12,384 nt of DNA from Methanobacteriota archaeon (GTDB taxonomy: Archaea; Halobacteriota; Syntropharchaeia; DAOWMC01): positions 1 to 12,384 of the forward strand of contig DAOWMC010000011.1 in NCBI GenBank assembly GCA_030643285.1, written 5' to 3'. A model generated the notes under the pieces. It was given only the letters and a program-made list of their open reading frames with translations, did not search any database and was not told the DNA's origin. A program made the translations under genes and the position numbers. Below, piece by piece: positions 1 through 6,823 of this stretch. Each line of letters begins with the position of its first letter. The first letter of the stretch is position 1.

Positions 1-153
1 ATTGAATAGCTCGGTTGGGCCGTATTCATAAATGGCATCTAAAGTCCTTCCAAAAACATGTTCGTTCAGATCAGAGGGCTTTATCCCTTCTTTGATTAAC
101 CTTTCAACGGGTAGTTTTTCAAAGAATTCTGGAAAAAGATAATTGCTTTTAGC
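1..153 (-). pseudogene. Truncated DUF4277 / IS1634-type transposase fragment
   Basis: Read on the minus strand, bases 153 to 1 form an open frame of 51 codons that runs off the left edge. It contains YLFPEFFEKLPVERLIKEG followed by IKPSDLNEHVFGRTLDAIYE. From memory this matches the N-terminal DUF4277 domain of IS1634-type transposases, in which a short L-Y-x-F-x-x-F-F stretch is followed by GEGI-K/T-x-x-x-LND-x-x-LGR-x-LD-x-IYE. Two consecutive stop codons (159-154) lie directly before the frame. No ATG, GTG or TTG precedes the conserved part, and the first 50-60 residues usual for the family are absent. The element is therefore 5'-truncated, and the rest of it, if present, lies left of the window. 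It sits 31 bases after the rsmA stop, so an old insertion at the end of the mptG-rsmA operon is likely. The family assignment rests on recalled motifs, not a search. Confidence 0.72.
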
Positions 154-184
154 TTATTAACTTAATGCCGCCAGGTTAGTCTAA

Positions 185-982
185 TCACAGGCCACATAAA
201 ATGTCTGAAACCTCTACCAGCTCTTCTGGTGTTAGCTCCCCGGGTCGCCTCTCCAAAAAATCGTCGGGCAAAGATAAAATAGCCTCATTCATATCTTCAA
301 TATTTAACAAATGCGCTGAATTTATAAGGGCCCCCCTCAGTTTTTTCCTTCGCTGTGAGAAAATTGCAGTGACCAGCCTGAAAAAGAATTGTCTATCTGA
401 CACCTCAAATAGGGGTTTTCTTGGAATAATCTCAACAATTGCCGATTTAACCTTTGGCCTTGGGTGAAAAGCAGTCTTTGGTACAACCTCCAAAATCTTA
501 ATATCTGAAAAGTATTGTGTATTTACCGATAGGCGGCTATACTCTTTTGAACAGGGTTTTGCGATCATCCGTGCAGCAAATTCATTCTGGTACATGAGTA
601 CACCGAGTCTAAAATCATAATCGAAGAGCTTGAATGTGATCTTGGAGGACAGTGAATAAGGAAGATTGGCAACCACCTTATCAAAACGTGGGAGATCAAC
701 CTTAAGAAAATTTTCGCATATAATCTCTGTATTTTCGCATCTTTTGGAAAGAACCTCACAGAGCCTATCATCTATCTCGACTGCATAGACTTTTTTTGCT
801 AATTTTTCAATTTTTTCGGTAAGTATCCCAATTCCGGCACCGATCTCTAGGACAATATCCGAATCGGTGATGTTTGCATAATCTATCTGCCTTTGTGCAA
901 TTCTATCATCGATTAAAAAATGCTGGTCGAGCCTTCGAGATGGAATGATATCATACTGGGTCAGAATTTTTTTTGTATTCAA
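185..982 (-). CDS. rsmA: 16S rRNA dimethyladenosine transferase RsmA/KsgA
   Basis: This S-adenosylmethionine-dependent enzyme forms the two adjacent N6,N6-dimethyladenosines near the 3' end of 16S rRNA during small-subunit maturation. The 265-residue length is normal for the family. Visible motifs, in order, are QHFLID (20-25), SAM-binding motif I EIGAGIG (46-52), an acidic residue closing strand 2 (VEID, 68-71), catalytic motif IV NLPYS (106-110) and FHPRPKVKS (172-180). The C-terminal region, with FSQRRKK and later ERRPGELT, is the usual RNA-binding extension. The start is TTG at 982, inside the 3' end of mptG in another frame, preceded 8 bases upstream by GAGGGGGC (998-991). It shares an operon with mptG and is probably translationally coupled to it. 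All catalytic motifs are intact. Confidence 0.96.
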   Translation of the reverse strand: MNTKKILTQYDIIPSRRLDQHFLIDDRIAQRQIDYANITDSDIVLEIGAGIGILTEKIEKLAKKVYAVEIDDRLCEVLSKRCENTEIICENFLKVDLPRFDKVVANLPYSLSSKITFKLFDYDFRLGVLMYQNEFAARMIAKPCSKEYSRLSVNTQYFSDIKILEVVPKTAFHPRPKVKSAIVEIIPRKPLFEVSDRQFFFRLVTAIFSQRRKKLRGALINSAHLLNIEDMNEAILSLPDDFLERRPGELTPEELVEVSDILCGL

Positions 983-1967
983 AAATTTTAGCCCCCTCGT
1001 TTCTTGCCTTTGTTATAAATGTTTTTCCCCCAAGAGAGTCATCCAGAATCTTTTGTATGTCTTTCTTTATTCGTTTTGGATTATCGGCTACACAGTAAAC
1101 AACAGGACCAAAAGAGCTCATTCCGGCACCATAAGCCCCATTTTTAACCATTTCTTCCATTATAACATTTATTATCGGATGTTGAAGTTCAACCTCTCTT
1201 TTTTTAAAGCCTACTTTTTGAATTTCACTGATCGATTCACCAAAATTCACAATGTCATTTTCAAGCAGGGAAGGGAGCATCTTCATTAAGATTATATGTG
1301 AAACTGCCTGAACCTCCCCGATTGGAATAGGACACACCTTATTGAATATATCCACTTCCTTTTCATCATGTGTTCCCGCTAAATTGGGAATTGCAAGGAT
1401 AATGTCCCAATCTGGAAAATCGCTTCTAAAAATAACGGGGGGTGGAGGTACCAAACTATTAGAAGATGGCGCAAAAGCCCCTTTTTCTGAAAAAGAATGC
1501 CCGCCATCAACGATGAATCCACCGGCTTCAAAGCTTGTCACACCTATTCCGGAAGTTCCACCCCTACCAACCAGTTCTGCTACTTTGCGTACTGAAAGTG
1601 AAAGGTCGTACAACTCGTTAACTGCCATTCCAGACGCCAATGAGATTTGTGTTCCTGATCCAAGTCCCACATGCATTGGGAATGACCTTTTAATATCAAT
1701 ATTAACTCCAAACTCATTTTGTCCCATTACAGCACGTACACTTTTTTTAATCCGTTCTTCAATTTGATCGGAGCTTTTTGGGCCAGTAACCCTTATCCCA
1801 TTCAGATCGGATTTTTTTGCCTTAAGGATCATACTTGGCTCATTTAAAGTAATCCCCACACCACCGTCCACCCGACCAAGGGATGCATTGAGATCAATAA
1901 GCGTGATATGCAATCGCGAGGGGGTTATTATTTTTATAACCGTGTCTTTACCATAGGTCGTAATCAC
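951..1967 (-). CDS. mptG: Beta-ribofuranosylaminobenzene 5'-phosphate synthase (MptG)
   Basis: This enzyme condenses 4-hydroxybenzoate or 4-aminobenzoate with phosphoribosyl pyrophosphate, releasing CO2 and pyrophosphate. It is the committed step toward the arylamine part of tetrahydromethanopterin, the C1 carrier of methanogens and relatives. The 338-residue protein has a GHMP-kinase-type fold. Visible are PSRLHITLIDLN (16-27), the glycine-rich loop PMHVGLGSGTQ (97-107), GRGGTSGIG (134-142) and the C-terminal motif GAYGAGMSSFGPVVY (277-291). All are typical of the RFAP synthase subfamily. The start is GTG at 1967, with GAGATGAT (1980-1973) five bases upstream as a plausible ribosome-binding site. 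The 3' end overlaps rsmA by 32 bases. Its presence is strong evidence for a methanopterin-using archaeon. Confidence 0.93.
   Translation of the reverse strand: MITTYGKDTVIKIITPSRLHITLIDLNASLGRVDGGVGITLNEPSMILKAKKSDLNGIRVTGPKSSDQIEERIKKSVRAVMGQNEFGVNIDIKRSFPMHVGLGSGTQISLASGMAVNELYDLSLSVRKVAELVGRGGTSGIGVTSFEAGGFIVDGGHSFSEKGAFAPSSNSLVPPPPVIFRSDFPDWDIILAIPNLAGTHDEKEVDIFNKVCPIPIGEVQAVSHIILMKMLPSLLENDIVNFGESISEIQKVGFKKREVELQHPIINVIMEEMVKNGAYGAGMSSFGPVVYCVADNPKRIKKDIQKILDDSLGGKTFITKARNEGAKIFEYKKNSDPV
991..998 (-). promoter_or_regulatory. Shine-Dalgarno supporting the TTG start of rsmA
   Basis: On the minus strand GAGGGGGC lies 8 bases before the TTG at 982, inside the last codons of mptG. It pairs well with the archaeal 16S anti-Shine-Dalgarno sequence and supports this non-ATG start. 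No better ATG exists before the conserved QHFLID motif. Confidence 0.55.
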
Positions 1968-2040
1968 CAGTTATCATCTCAAAAAATACTTAAGCTGAGG
2001 GGGCATTAACCTTTCCAGTTTAATTCAATCGGGCCAAAAA

Positions 2041-2481
2041 ATGTGCGAAGTGATTTATGCCAAAAAGGTCGGTAAATATGTGGTTATTTCTTGCAACAAA
2101 AAGATAAACAGCATCTCATTTACCGATTCAGAGCCAAAAAATGACCCCACAAAATCCAAAATCGTAACTGATCTTAAAAAATATTTTGAAGGAGAGGTTG
2201 TGGATTTTAGTGGATATGATATAAACCTTGATGGTTTTTCGGATTTTGAAAGGAAAGTTTTTAATGAAGTAAGAAACATTCCATATGGGAATACAGTTAC
2301 ATACGGCAAAATCGCTAAGCTTATTCGAAATGAAAGGGCATATCGTGCGGTAGGTGGTGCACTTAGAAAAAATCCGGTTCCAATCATTATTCCGTGTCAC
2401 AGGGTTGTTGGAAAGCACAGCGTCGGTGGATATACACCCGGTAAGGATATTAAGCAAAAATTGTTGAATCTTGAAAGGTGA
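2041..2481 (+). CDS. ogt: Methylated-DNA--[protein]-cysteine S-methyltransferase (Ogt/MGMT)
   Basis: This is a suicide DNA repair protein that moves the alkyl group from O6-alkylguanine to its own cysteine. The 146-residue protein keeps the core of the family: a variable N-terminal domain (about 1-62), then the helix-turn-helix region PYGNTVTYGKIAKLI (81-95), the arginine-containing recognition helix YRAVGGALRKNP (101-112) and the active-site motif IIPCHRVV (116-123), with Cys119 as acceptor. The tail GGYTPGKDIKQKLLNLE follows the usual pattern in which a lysine packs near the active site. It is divergent from mptG, with a 73-base gap that must hold both promoters. It is followed after 3 bases by the bactofilin-like gene, whose ribosome-binding site lies in this gene's last codons. 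Confidence 0.95.
   Translation: MCEVIYAKKVGKYVVISCNKKINSISFTDSEPKNDPTKSKIVTDLKKYFEGEVVDFSGYDINLDGFSDFERKVFNEVRNIPYGNTVTYGKIAKLIRNERAYRAVGGALRKNPVPIIIPCHRVVGKHSVGGYTPGKDIKQKLLNLER
2476..2481 (+). promoter_or_regulatory. Shine-Dalgarno of the bactofilin-like gene inside the ogt stop
   Basis: AGGTGA, formed by the last arginine codon and the stop codon of ogt, lies 3 bases before the ATG at 2485. It fixes the start of the downstream gene and implies translational coupling between the two. Confidence 0.5.
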
Positions 2482-2484
2482 AAA

Positions 2485-2910
2485 ATGAATATAAAAAAGC
2501 ACTTTGGAAAAAGTACGTATGTGATGCGGAGAAAGTCTTTTTTTGACAAAAGTATAAAGGTATGTGGCAACCTGGTTGTCGGTAATGGTGCATGTTTTTG
2601 GGGTAATCTTTCCGTTTCCGAATTGCTTGAACTTGGAAAAAACTCAGAGATCTATGGAGATGTATTTGCAAAAGAGGCTATTATAGGTGCAAATTCTCTA
2701 ATAGAGGGGGATGTTACAGTGGAATCCAATTTAACAGTTTTGGACGGTGCCAGGATAACAGGGATACTTAAGTGTGGAGGGAATGTACTTTTAAGGCCAA
2801 ACGTTGCTGCAAAGCGTGCTGAAGTTAAAGGGGATATGGAGGTGCATGGAAAAAACGCTGTCCCGCACATTAAAGTTGATGGGAAGATTATTGCCAAAAA
2901 GGACCACTAA
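2485..2910 (+). CDS. Bactofilin-like polymer-forming beta-helix protein
   Basis: A 141-residue protein built from short repeats with a Gly-Asn/Asp turn every 12-20 residues: GN at 28 and 40, GD at 58 and 75, GN at 99 and GD at 116. Alternating hydrophobic and small residues lie between the turns (for example SLIEGDVTVESNLTVLDGA). This is the sequence signature of the right-handed beta-helix of bactofilins (PF04519), which polymerise into filaments in bacteria and occur as single short genes in some euryarchaea. There is no signal peptide or membrane segment, so it should be cytoplasmic. The basic N-terminus (1-25, several Lys/Arg) could attach it to membrane or nucleic acid. It is cotranscribed with ogt. 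The fold is fairly certain from the repeat pattern, but the cellular role in archaea is unknown to me. Confidence 0.75.
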   Translation: MNIKKHFGKSTYVMRRKSFFDKSIKVCGNLVVGNGACFWGNLSVSELLELGKNSEIYGDVFAKEAIIGANSLIEGDVTVESNLTVLDGARITGILKCGGNVLLRPNVAAKRAEVKGDMEVHGKNAVPHIKVDGKIIAKKDH

Positions 2911-2922
2911 ATTCAAAATGTT

Positions 2923-4062
2923 TCAGATTCGCTTCATAAACCACCAGAATATGATAATACCCATCATAAAAATAATGGATGCCGCATAAAAGACATAATC
3001 CAGCCCTATTCCATCCATTATAAATCCTGATGATAGACCCCCTAAAAGCATTCCCACCGCCATTGCAGTGTTAAACACCCCCATTGTAGAGCCCATCCCA
3101 TGATCCCTTCCTATCTGGGTTGCAAGGGCAGTTGTGGAAGAAAGTACAATCGCTCCGCCAGTTGCCCTAATCAGTACAAGAGATAAAAGCTGTAAAAATG
3201 AGTCTGTAAGCGGAATTAATCCAAGGCATAATGTCATTAGTACACTACCTAAAATTGCCAGTACAACCTTGTTATGCTTGTCCGAAATCCTGCCAAATGG
3301 CCCGAGCAGTATCGCCCACATCATATATGTTATCGTTAAAAGCATGCCTATTTGAAGTTCATTTAGCCCGATTTTTTCGCAGGCAAATATTGGAATAAAA
3401 GCCATAAAAGCAGCTACACCAACAGACTGGGTGGTCCTCAAGATAAAAATAGCTTGCATTGACCCATCTTTCAGTAGAACGGTAAACGGAACATTTTTAG
3501 CCCCTTTATATCCATGGCTCTCGGGTAAAAATAACAGGGATAAGATAAAACCTATTCCACCAACCGCACTCATCACATAAAACGACCATTCAATATAGAA
3601 ATACTGAGCGATAAATCCGGACAGAAAAGGCCCTGCCGCAAAACCCACAAAAAAGAATCTGTAAAATATGCCCATGTACTCGCCCTCTTTACCTTTGGGT
3701 GCCGTATCACCAATATAAGCCATAGAAACAGGTGTAACAATTGCCGAGGCGATTCCATGTGCAAATCTTATAAGTGTTAAATCATATTCCGTGCGTGCCC
3801 AAACATAAGTCAGAGAAAATATTGTGTATAAAAAAAGGCCGATAATTATGAAGTTTCTCCGGCCATACCTATCTGAAAGCCGCCCCATCATTGGCATGAA
3901 TAACGCCCTCGATACAGTAAAAGCAGAAAATATTATTCCGATCCATACACCAGTAGCCCCAAAGCTCTGGGCATAAAACGGTAGTAAAGGTGCAATAATC
4001 CCAAACCCAAGGCTTGTTGCAAAGACTGATAGAAACAGTATTGCCGATATATTTTTTCTCAT
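2923..4062 (-). CDS. MFS transporter, DHA1-like
   Basis: A 379-residue integral membrane protein of the major facilitator superfamily, with about 12 hydrophobic segments. Motif A between segments 2 and 3 is clear: MGRLSDRYGRR (59-69), with a degenerate second copy GRISDKHNK in the second half. The segment-4 motif around IRFAHG (98-103) and the segment-5 stretch VGFAAGPFLSGF (139-150) resemble motifs B and C of proton-coupled drug-exporter-type carriers. The substrate cannot be told from sequence; efflux of a small molecule is the family default. The start is ATG at 4062, 16 bases after the trmG10 stop, with a weak AAGGAT (4080-4075) spaced rather far away. It is the last gene of the purS-trmG10-MFS operon and converges on the bactofilin gene, leaving only 12 bases between the two stop codons. 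Confidence 0.9.
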   Translation of the reverse strand: MRKNISAILFLSVFATSLGFGIIAPLLPFYAQSFGATGVWIGIIFSAFTVSRALFMPMMGRLSDRYGRRNFIIIGLFLYTIFSLTYVWARTEYDLTLIRFAHGIASAIVTPVSMAYIGDTAPKGKEGEYMGIFYRFFFVGFAAGPFLSGFIAQYFYIEWSFYVMSAVGGIGFILSLLFLPESHGYKGAKNVPFTVLLKDGSMQAIFILRTTQSVGVAAFMAFIPIFACEKIGLNELQIGMLLTITYMMWAILLGPFGRISDKHNKVVLAILGSVLMTLCLGLIPLTDSFLQLLSLVLIRATGGAIVLSSTTALATQIGRDHGMGSTMGVFNTAMAVGMLLGGLSSGFIMDGIGLDYVFYAASIIFMMGIIIFWWFMKRI

Positions 4063-4078
4063 TTTTAATTTTCAATCC

Positions 4079-5104
4079 TTATTTCAAGTCCTTGACTTTA
4101 ATTAGTACGGTTATGTACCTTGTCAGACTCTTGTGAACCCTTAATGAATATTCCTCTGTAGTCTTGAAACCTTGTTTTATGTCTTCACTCAATGATGTAT
4201 TTGACGCAACCACTGCCCTCTTATTTTCTTTAAGGACCCTGTGGATCTCTCTCATAGATTCCTTATACAGACTCTCAACCGATTCTGCCATTATACGTGC
4301 AGACCTGCCATAGGGGGGGTCAATCACAACTGCATCTATGCTGTTATCCTTTAAGGCCAAATTGCATGCATCTCCAAGAACAAAGTCACAAGACAAATCA
4401 TAGTCACATAGGTTTATCTTTGCACCTAAAACCATCCTCTTTTGCACATCCCCGCAAATCAGCCTGGCTCCAACCAATCCTGCTTCGATTAATATACCAC
4501 CTGTCCCACAAAAAGGATCGAAAAGGATCTCATGCTCCCTAATCCTAGATAGATTCACCATAGTTCTTGCAACTTTTGGCAAGATAACACCCGGAAAGAA
4601 AAATGGCCTTAAATGAGGCCTGCGTCCCACAAATTGACCCCTGTCAACCGAATACAAAAGCAAACTGAAGACACACACTTTTGATGTAATAATTACTCTA
4701 TAAAGTTTATCCGGATTTTTCAGGTCGACTCTACCGCTTTTTTTGTACAATTCCGAACCGATCGTTCGTTCCAACTGCATCGTATCAAATTTGCCTTTAT
4801 TTGCAATAACCCTGACGGCAAAACTGGCATTGTCTTTTCTCATTATCATTTTACCTGCCGTTTGGAGTATCTCATCCTTGTTTGGCGTGCACATCTTCAA
4901 GACCTTAGATACATGATGCGCCATGGCCAAACGTCCTGAAATTAATTTCACAAACGAATCATCCAGTTCTCTGGTTTTTAAAATTAAAACTCCTTCCAGG
5001 GACAATATTTTTTCATAATGCAGACCCATAGAATCAAAACATGCAAAAACTTCTGCTTCGGGTAAGAGATCATGTTCCTTGGATAATTCAAAAATAAGTA
5101 GCAT
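4079..5104 (-). CDS. trmG10: tRNA (guanine(10)-N2)-dimethyltransferase, Trm-G10/Trm11 type
   Basis: This SAM-dependent enzyme methylates the exocyclic N2 of guanosine 10 in the D-arm of archaeal tRNAs. The 341-residue length fits the family. The N-terminal third (about 1-155) corresponds to the THUMP-containing RNA-binding part. It is followed by the linker motif RRPHLRPFFFPG (161-172), which is characteristic of this group. The Rossmann domain then shows motif I DPFCGTGG (196-203), an acidic ribose contact in ICGDVQ (216-221) and the catalytic motif IV DPPYG (262-266), typical of amino-methylating N2-guanine or N6-adenine enzymes. The start is ATG at 5104, 30 bases after the purS stop. All motifs are intact. 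Confidence 0.93.
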   Translation of the reverse strand: MLLIFELSKEHDLLPEAEVFACFDSMGLHYEKILSLEGVLILKTRELDDSFVKLISGRLAMAHHVSKVLKMCTPNKDEILQTAGKMIMRKDNASFAVRVIANKGKFDTMQLERTIGSELYKKSGRVDLKNPDKLYRVIITSKVCVFSLLLYSVDRGQFVGRRPHLRPFFFPGVILPKVARTMVNLSRIREHEILFDPFCGTGGILIEAGLVGARLICGDVQKRMVLGAKINLCDYDLSCDFVLGDACNLALKDNSIDAVVIDPPYGRSARIMAESVESLYKESMREIHRVLKENKRAVVASNTSLSEDIKQGFKTTEEYSLRVHKSLTRYITVLIKVKDLK

Positions 5105-5134
5105 TTATATGTGGCGTTTACTTACAACCTGTTT

Positions 5135-5380
5135 TTATTCTTCCAAGACGCTGATAAAATACTCGTGGATCACGGGATTTGCCAATAACTTTTTACACAT
5201 TTCCCGAGCTTCTTCTACTGCCTTTTCCTTATCACTTTGCTCTAACTGAATCTTGAATACTTTAATCGTTGATACATCTTTTACACTTTTGAAACCAAGT
5301 AAATTAAGTGCTTTTTTTGTCTGCGCACCTTCCGGGTCGGATATACCTTTCTTTAGTATTATTTTGACTTCAAGTTTCAT
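5135..5380 (-). CDS. purS: Phosphoribosylformylglycinamidine synthase subunit PurS
   Basis: This is the small subunit of the three-part FGAM synthase (PurS-PurQ-PurL), which converts formylglycinamide ribonucleotide to the amidine in purine synthesis. PurS bridges the glutaminase PurQ and the synthetase PurL. From ATG at 5380 the protein has 81 residues, the normal PurS size. It begins MKLEVKIILKKGISDPEG, followed by the conserved stretch ALNLLGF and an acidic C-terminal helix ending in a short strand (HEYFISVLEE). An in-frame start 18 codons further up (5434) would add a tail that has no family counterpart and crosses the likely TATA box, so I prefer 5380. purL and purQ are not in the window. 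Confidence 0.93.
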   Translation of the reverse strand: MKLEVKIILKKGISDPEGAQTKKALNLLGFKSVKDVSTIKVFKIQLEQSDKEKAVEEAREMCKKLLANPVIHEYFISVLEE

Positions 5381-5403
5381 TATAAACACGATATATCTGT
5401 AAG

Positions 5404-5411
5404 CATTAAAA
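5404..5411 (-). promoter_or_regulatory. Probable TATA box of purS, leaderless
   Basis: On the minus strand TTTTAATG is centred about 27 bases before the purS ATG at 5380. This is the usual archaeal distance from TATA box to transcription start, and no Shine-Dalgarno sequence is visible before the ATG. Together these suggest a leaderless transcript for the purS-trmG10-MFS operon. Confidence 0.35.
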
Positions 5412-5500
5412 GGTTTGTATGTATAGGATTCCAAGATGATAATAAGGTAAAAAACAGGCCCCTTTATTTCGATTGCTAAAACAATAAAACAATCATAAAG

Positions 5501-5508
5501 CTTAAAAT
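5501..5508 (+). promoter_or_regulatory. Probable TATA box of the Re-citrate-synthase-like gene, leaderless
   Basis: CTTAAAAT, preceded by the purine-rich ATAAAG (a possible BRE), is centred about 27 bases before the ATG at 5532. No ribosome-binding site lies before that ATG (TATAGCCCG precedes it). The spacing fits leaderless transcription starting at or next to the start codon. Confidence 0.4.
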
Positions 5509-5531
5509 GTTCTAATACAAACTATAGCCCG

Positions 5532-6821
5532 ATGTTAAGAAAATACGAAGATATGCCTAAGATAGAATTTCCACATGGAAATGACAATATTAAAATAAGT
5601 GACTCAACGATACGAGATGGTTCCCAGATGGCAGGAATCGTAATGAAAAAATGGCACAAACTTCAAATTTACGAATATTTACACAAAATCGGAATTGAGA
5701 AGTTGGAGCTTTTTTTGTTCAGTGATACTGACCAGGCCATAGCCAAAGAAATGCTTGATAAGGGATACGAATTACCAGAGGTCACAGGATGGGCCAGAGC
5801 GAATCCAAAGGATATTGATTCTGTTTTGAAGATTGATGCGATAAAAGAGACCGGAATTTTGATGTCGGTTTCCGAATCCCACATGTTTGACAAGATGGGA
5901 CTTAAAACAAAGGAAGAAGCAGAGGACAAATATCTAAAAGCTTTGGATTATGCCCTGGACCATGGACTGAAGGTAAGATGCCATTTGGAGGATGTGACAA
6001 GAGCAGATATTGAAGGGTTTGTCATTCCGTTTTCCAAGAAAATAATAGACAGGTCTCCAGATGCCATGATCAGGGTATGTGACACATTAAATTATGGTGT
6101 CTCTTTTCTTGAGGTAGACCTTCCGTACAGTGTCCCAAAGATAATTTTAGGACTTAAAGATATTGGGGTCAAACATATTGAGACACATGTTCACGACGAT
6201 TTTGGTTTTGGGGTAGCTGCTACAATGGCCGGTTACTGGTATGGTGCCGATTGGTCAAGCCTGACGTTTTTAGGCATTGGCGAGCGAGCCGGAAATACGG
6301 AACTCGAGAAGATCCTGCTCTTTTTACAGTACAGGCTTAAGGGCTTTGATAAGTATAACCTGGAATGCCTGACAGAGTTTTCAAGATATATGGAAAGCGA
6401 AATAGGGATAAGGGTACCGAGGAACAAATCAGTTGTTGGTATGAATGTATTTAGCCATGAATCCGGGATCCATTCGGCCGGTGTTATAAAGAATCCTTTC
6501 ACCTATGAACCATATCCGCCCGAACTTGTTGGTGGAACCAGACAGTTGCTTATAGGCTCCACATCAGGAACTGAGATAGTACGATTCAAGGTGGAAGCGG
6601 CTTTGAAAGAACTTATGAAGATAGAGGTGGCAGTGGATAAAGACGATCCCAGGGTCATGTTAATACACAATGCCATTAAAAAAATATATGATGAGGAGGA
6701 TAGGCGTTCCTGCATATCAGATGAAGAAATTCGTGGATATGTGGAAGAGCATTTTATGTTCAAACCAATAGTAGAAAAAGATGTTACATCAGGAAAAGAA
6801 AACAACAAAGAAAAACTCTGA
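5532..6821 (+). CDS. DRE-TIM Re-citrate synthase / homocitrate synthase-like enzyme
   Basis: A 429-residue member of the isopropylmalate/homocitrate synthase family, which condenses acetyl-CoA with a 2-oxo acid. Core motifs are STIRDGSQ (25-32, metal-binding Asp29 after catalytic Arg28), CHLEDVTRAD (150-159), the metal-binding HVHDDFG (219-225), GERAGNTELE (250-259) and HESGIH (309-314). Two features differ from classic LeuA/NifV: the RDG-SQ rather than RDG-EQ loop, and HxHDD rather than HxHND. From memory both match the clostridial Re-citrate synthase branch, as do the N-terminal YEDMPKIEFP and GWARANPKDID. That branch makes citrate from oxaloacetate with opposite stereochemistry to the common citrate synthase. 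I therefore favour Re-citrate synthase, with homocitrate synthase as the main alternative. The C-terminal LeuA regulatory domain is absent, as expected. It heads a three-gene unit with a leaderless-looking promoter. Confidence 0.85.
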   Translation: MLRKYEDMPKIEFPHGNDNIKISDSTIRDGSQMAGIVMKKWHKLQIYEYLHKIGIEKLELFLFSDTDQAIAKEMLDKGYELPEVTGWARANPKDIDSVLKIDAIKETGILMSVSESHMFDKMGLKTKEEAEDKYLKALDYALDHGLKVRCHLEDVTRADIEGFVIPFSKKIIDRSPDAMIRVCDTLNYGVSFLEVDLPYSVPKIILGLKDIGVKHIETHVHDDFGFGVAATMAGYWYGADWSSLTFLGIGERAGNTELEKILLFLQYRLKGFDKYNLECLTEFSRYMESEIGIRVPRNKSVVGMNVFSHESGIHSAGVIKNPFTYEPYPPELVGGTRQLLIGSTSGTEIVRFKVEAALKELMKIEVAVDKDDPRVMLIHNAIKKIYDEEDRRSCISDEEIRGYVEEHFMFKPIVEKDVTSGKENNKEKL

Positions 6822-6823
6822 AT

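Noticed and set aside
1342..1767. Plus-strand open frame opposite mptG
   Set aside because: It is the reverse-strand shadow of a well-supported GHMP-family enzyme and has no recognisable domain.
4312..4320. Run of seven G residues as a possible frameshift site
   Set aside because: It encodes the Pro-Pro-Tyr of the catalytic DPPYG motif in trmG10, and the frame continues intact on both sides.
5381..5434. N-terminal extension of PurS by 18 residues
   Set aside because: The extension has no counterpart in PurS, and the upstream start would place the likely TATA box inside the gene. ATG at 5380 gives a normal-length protein.
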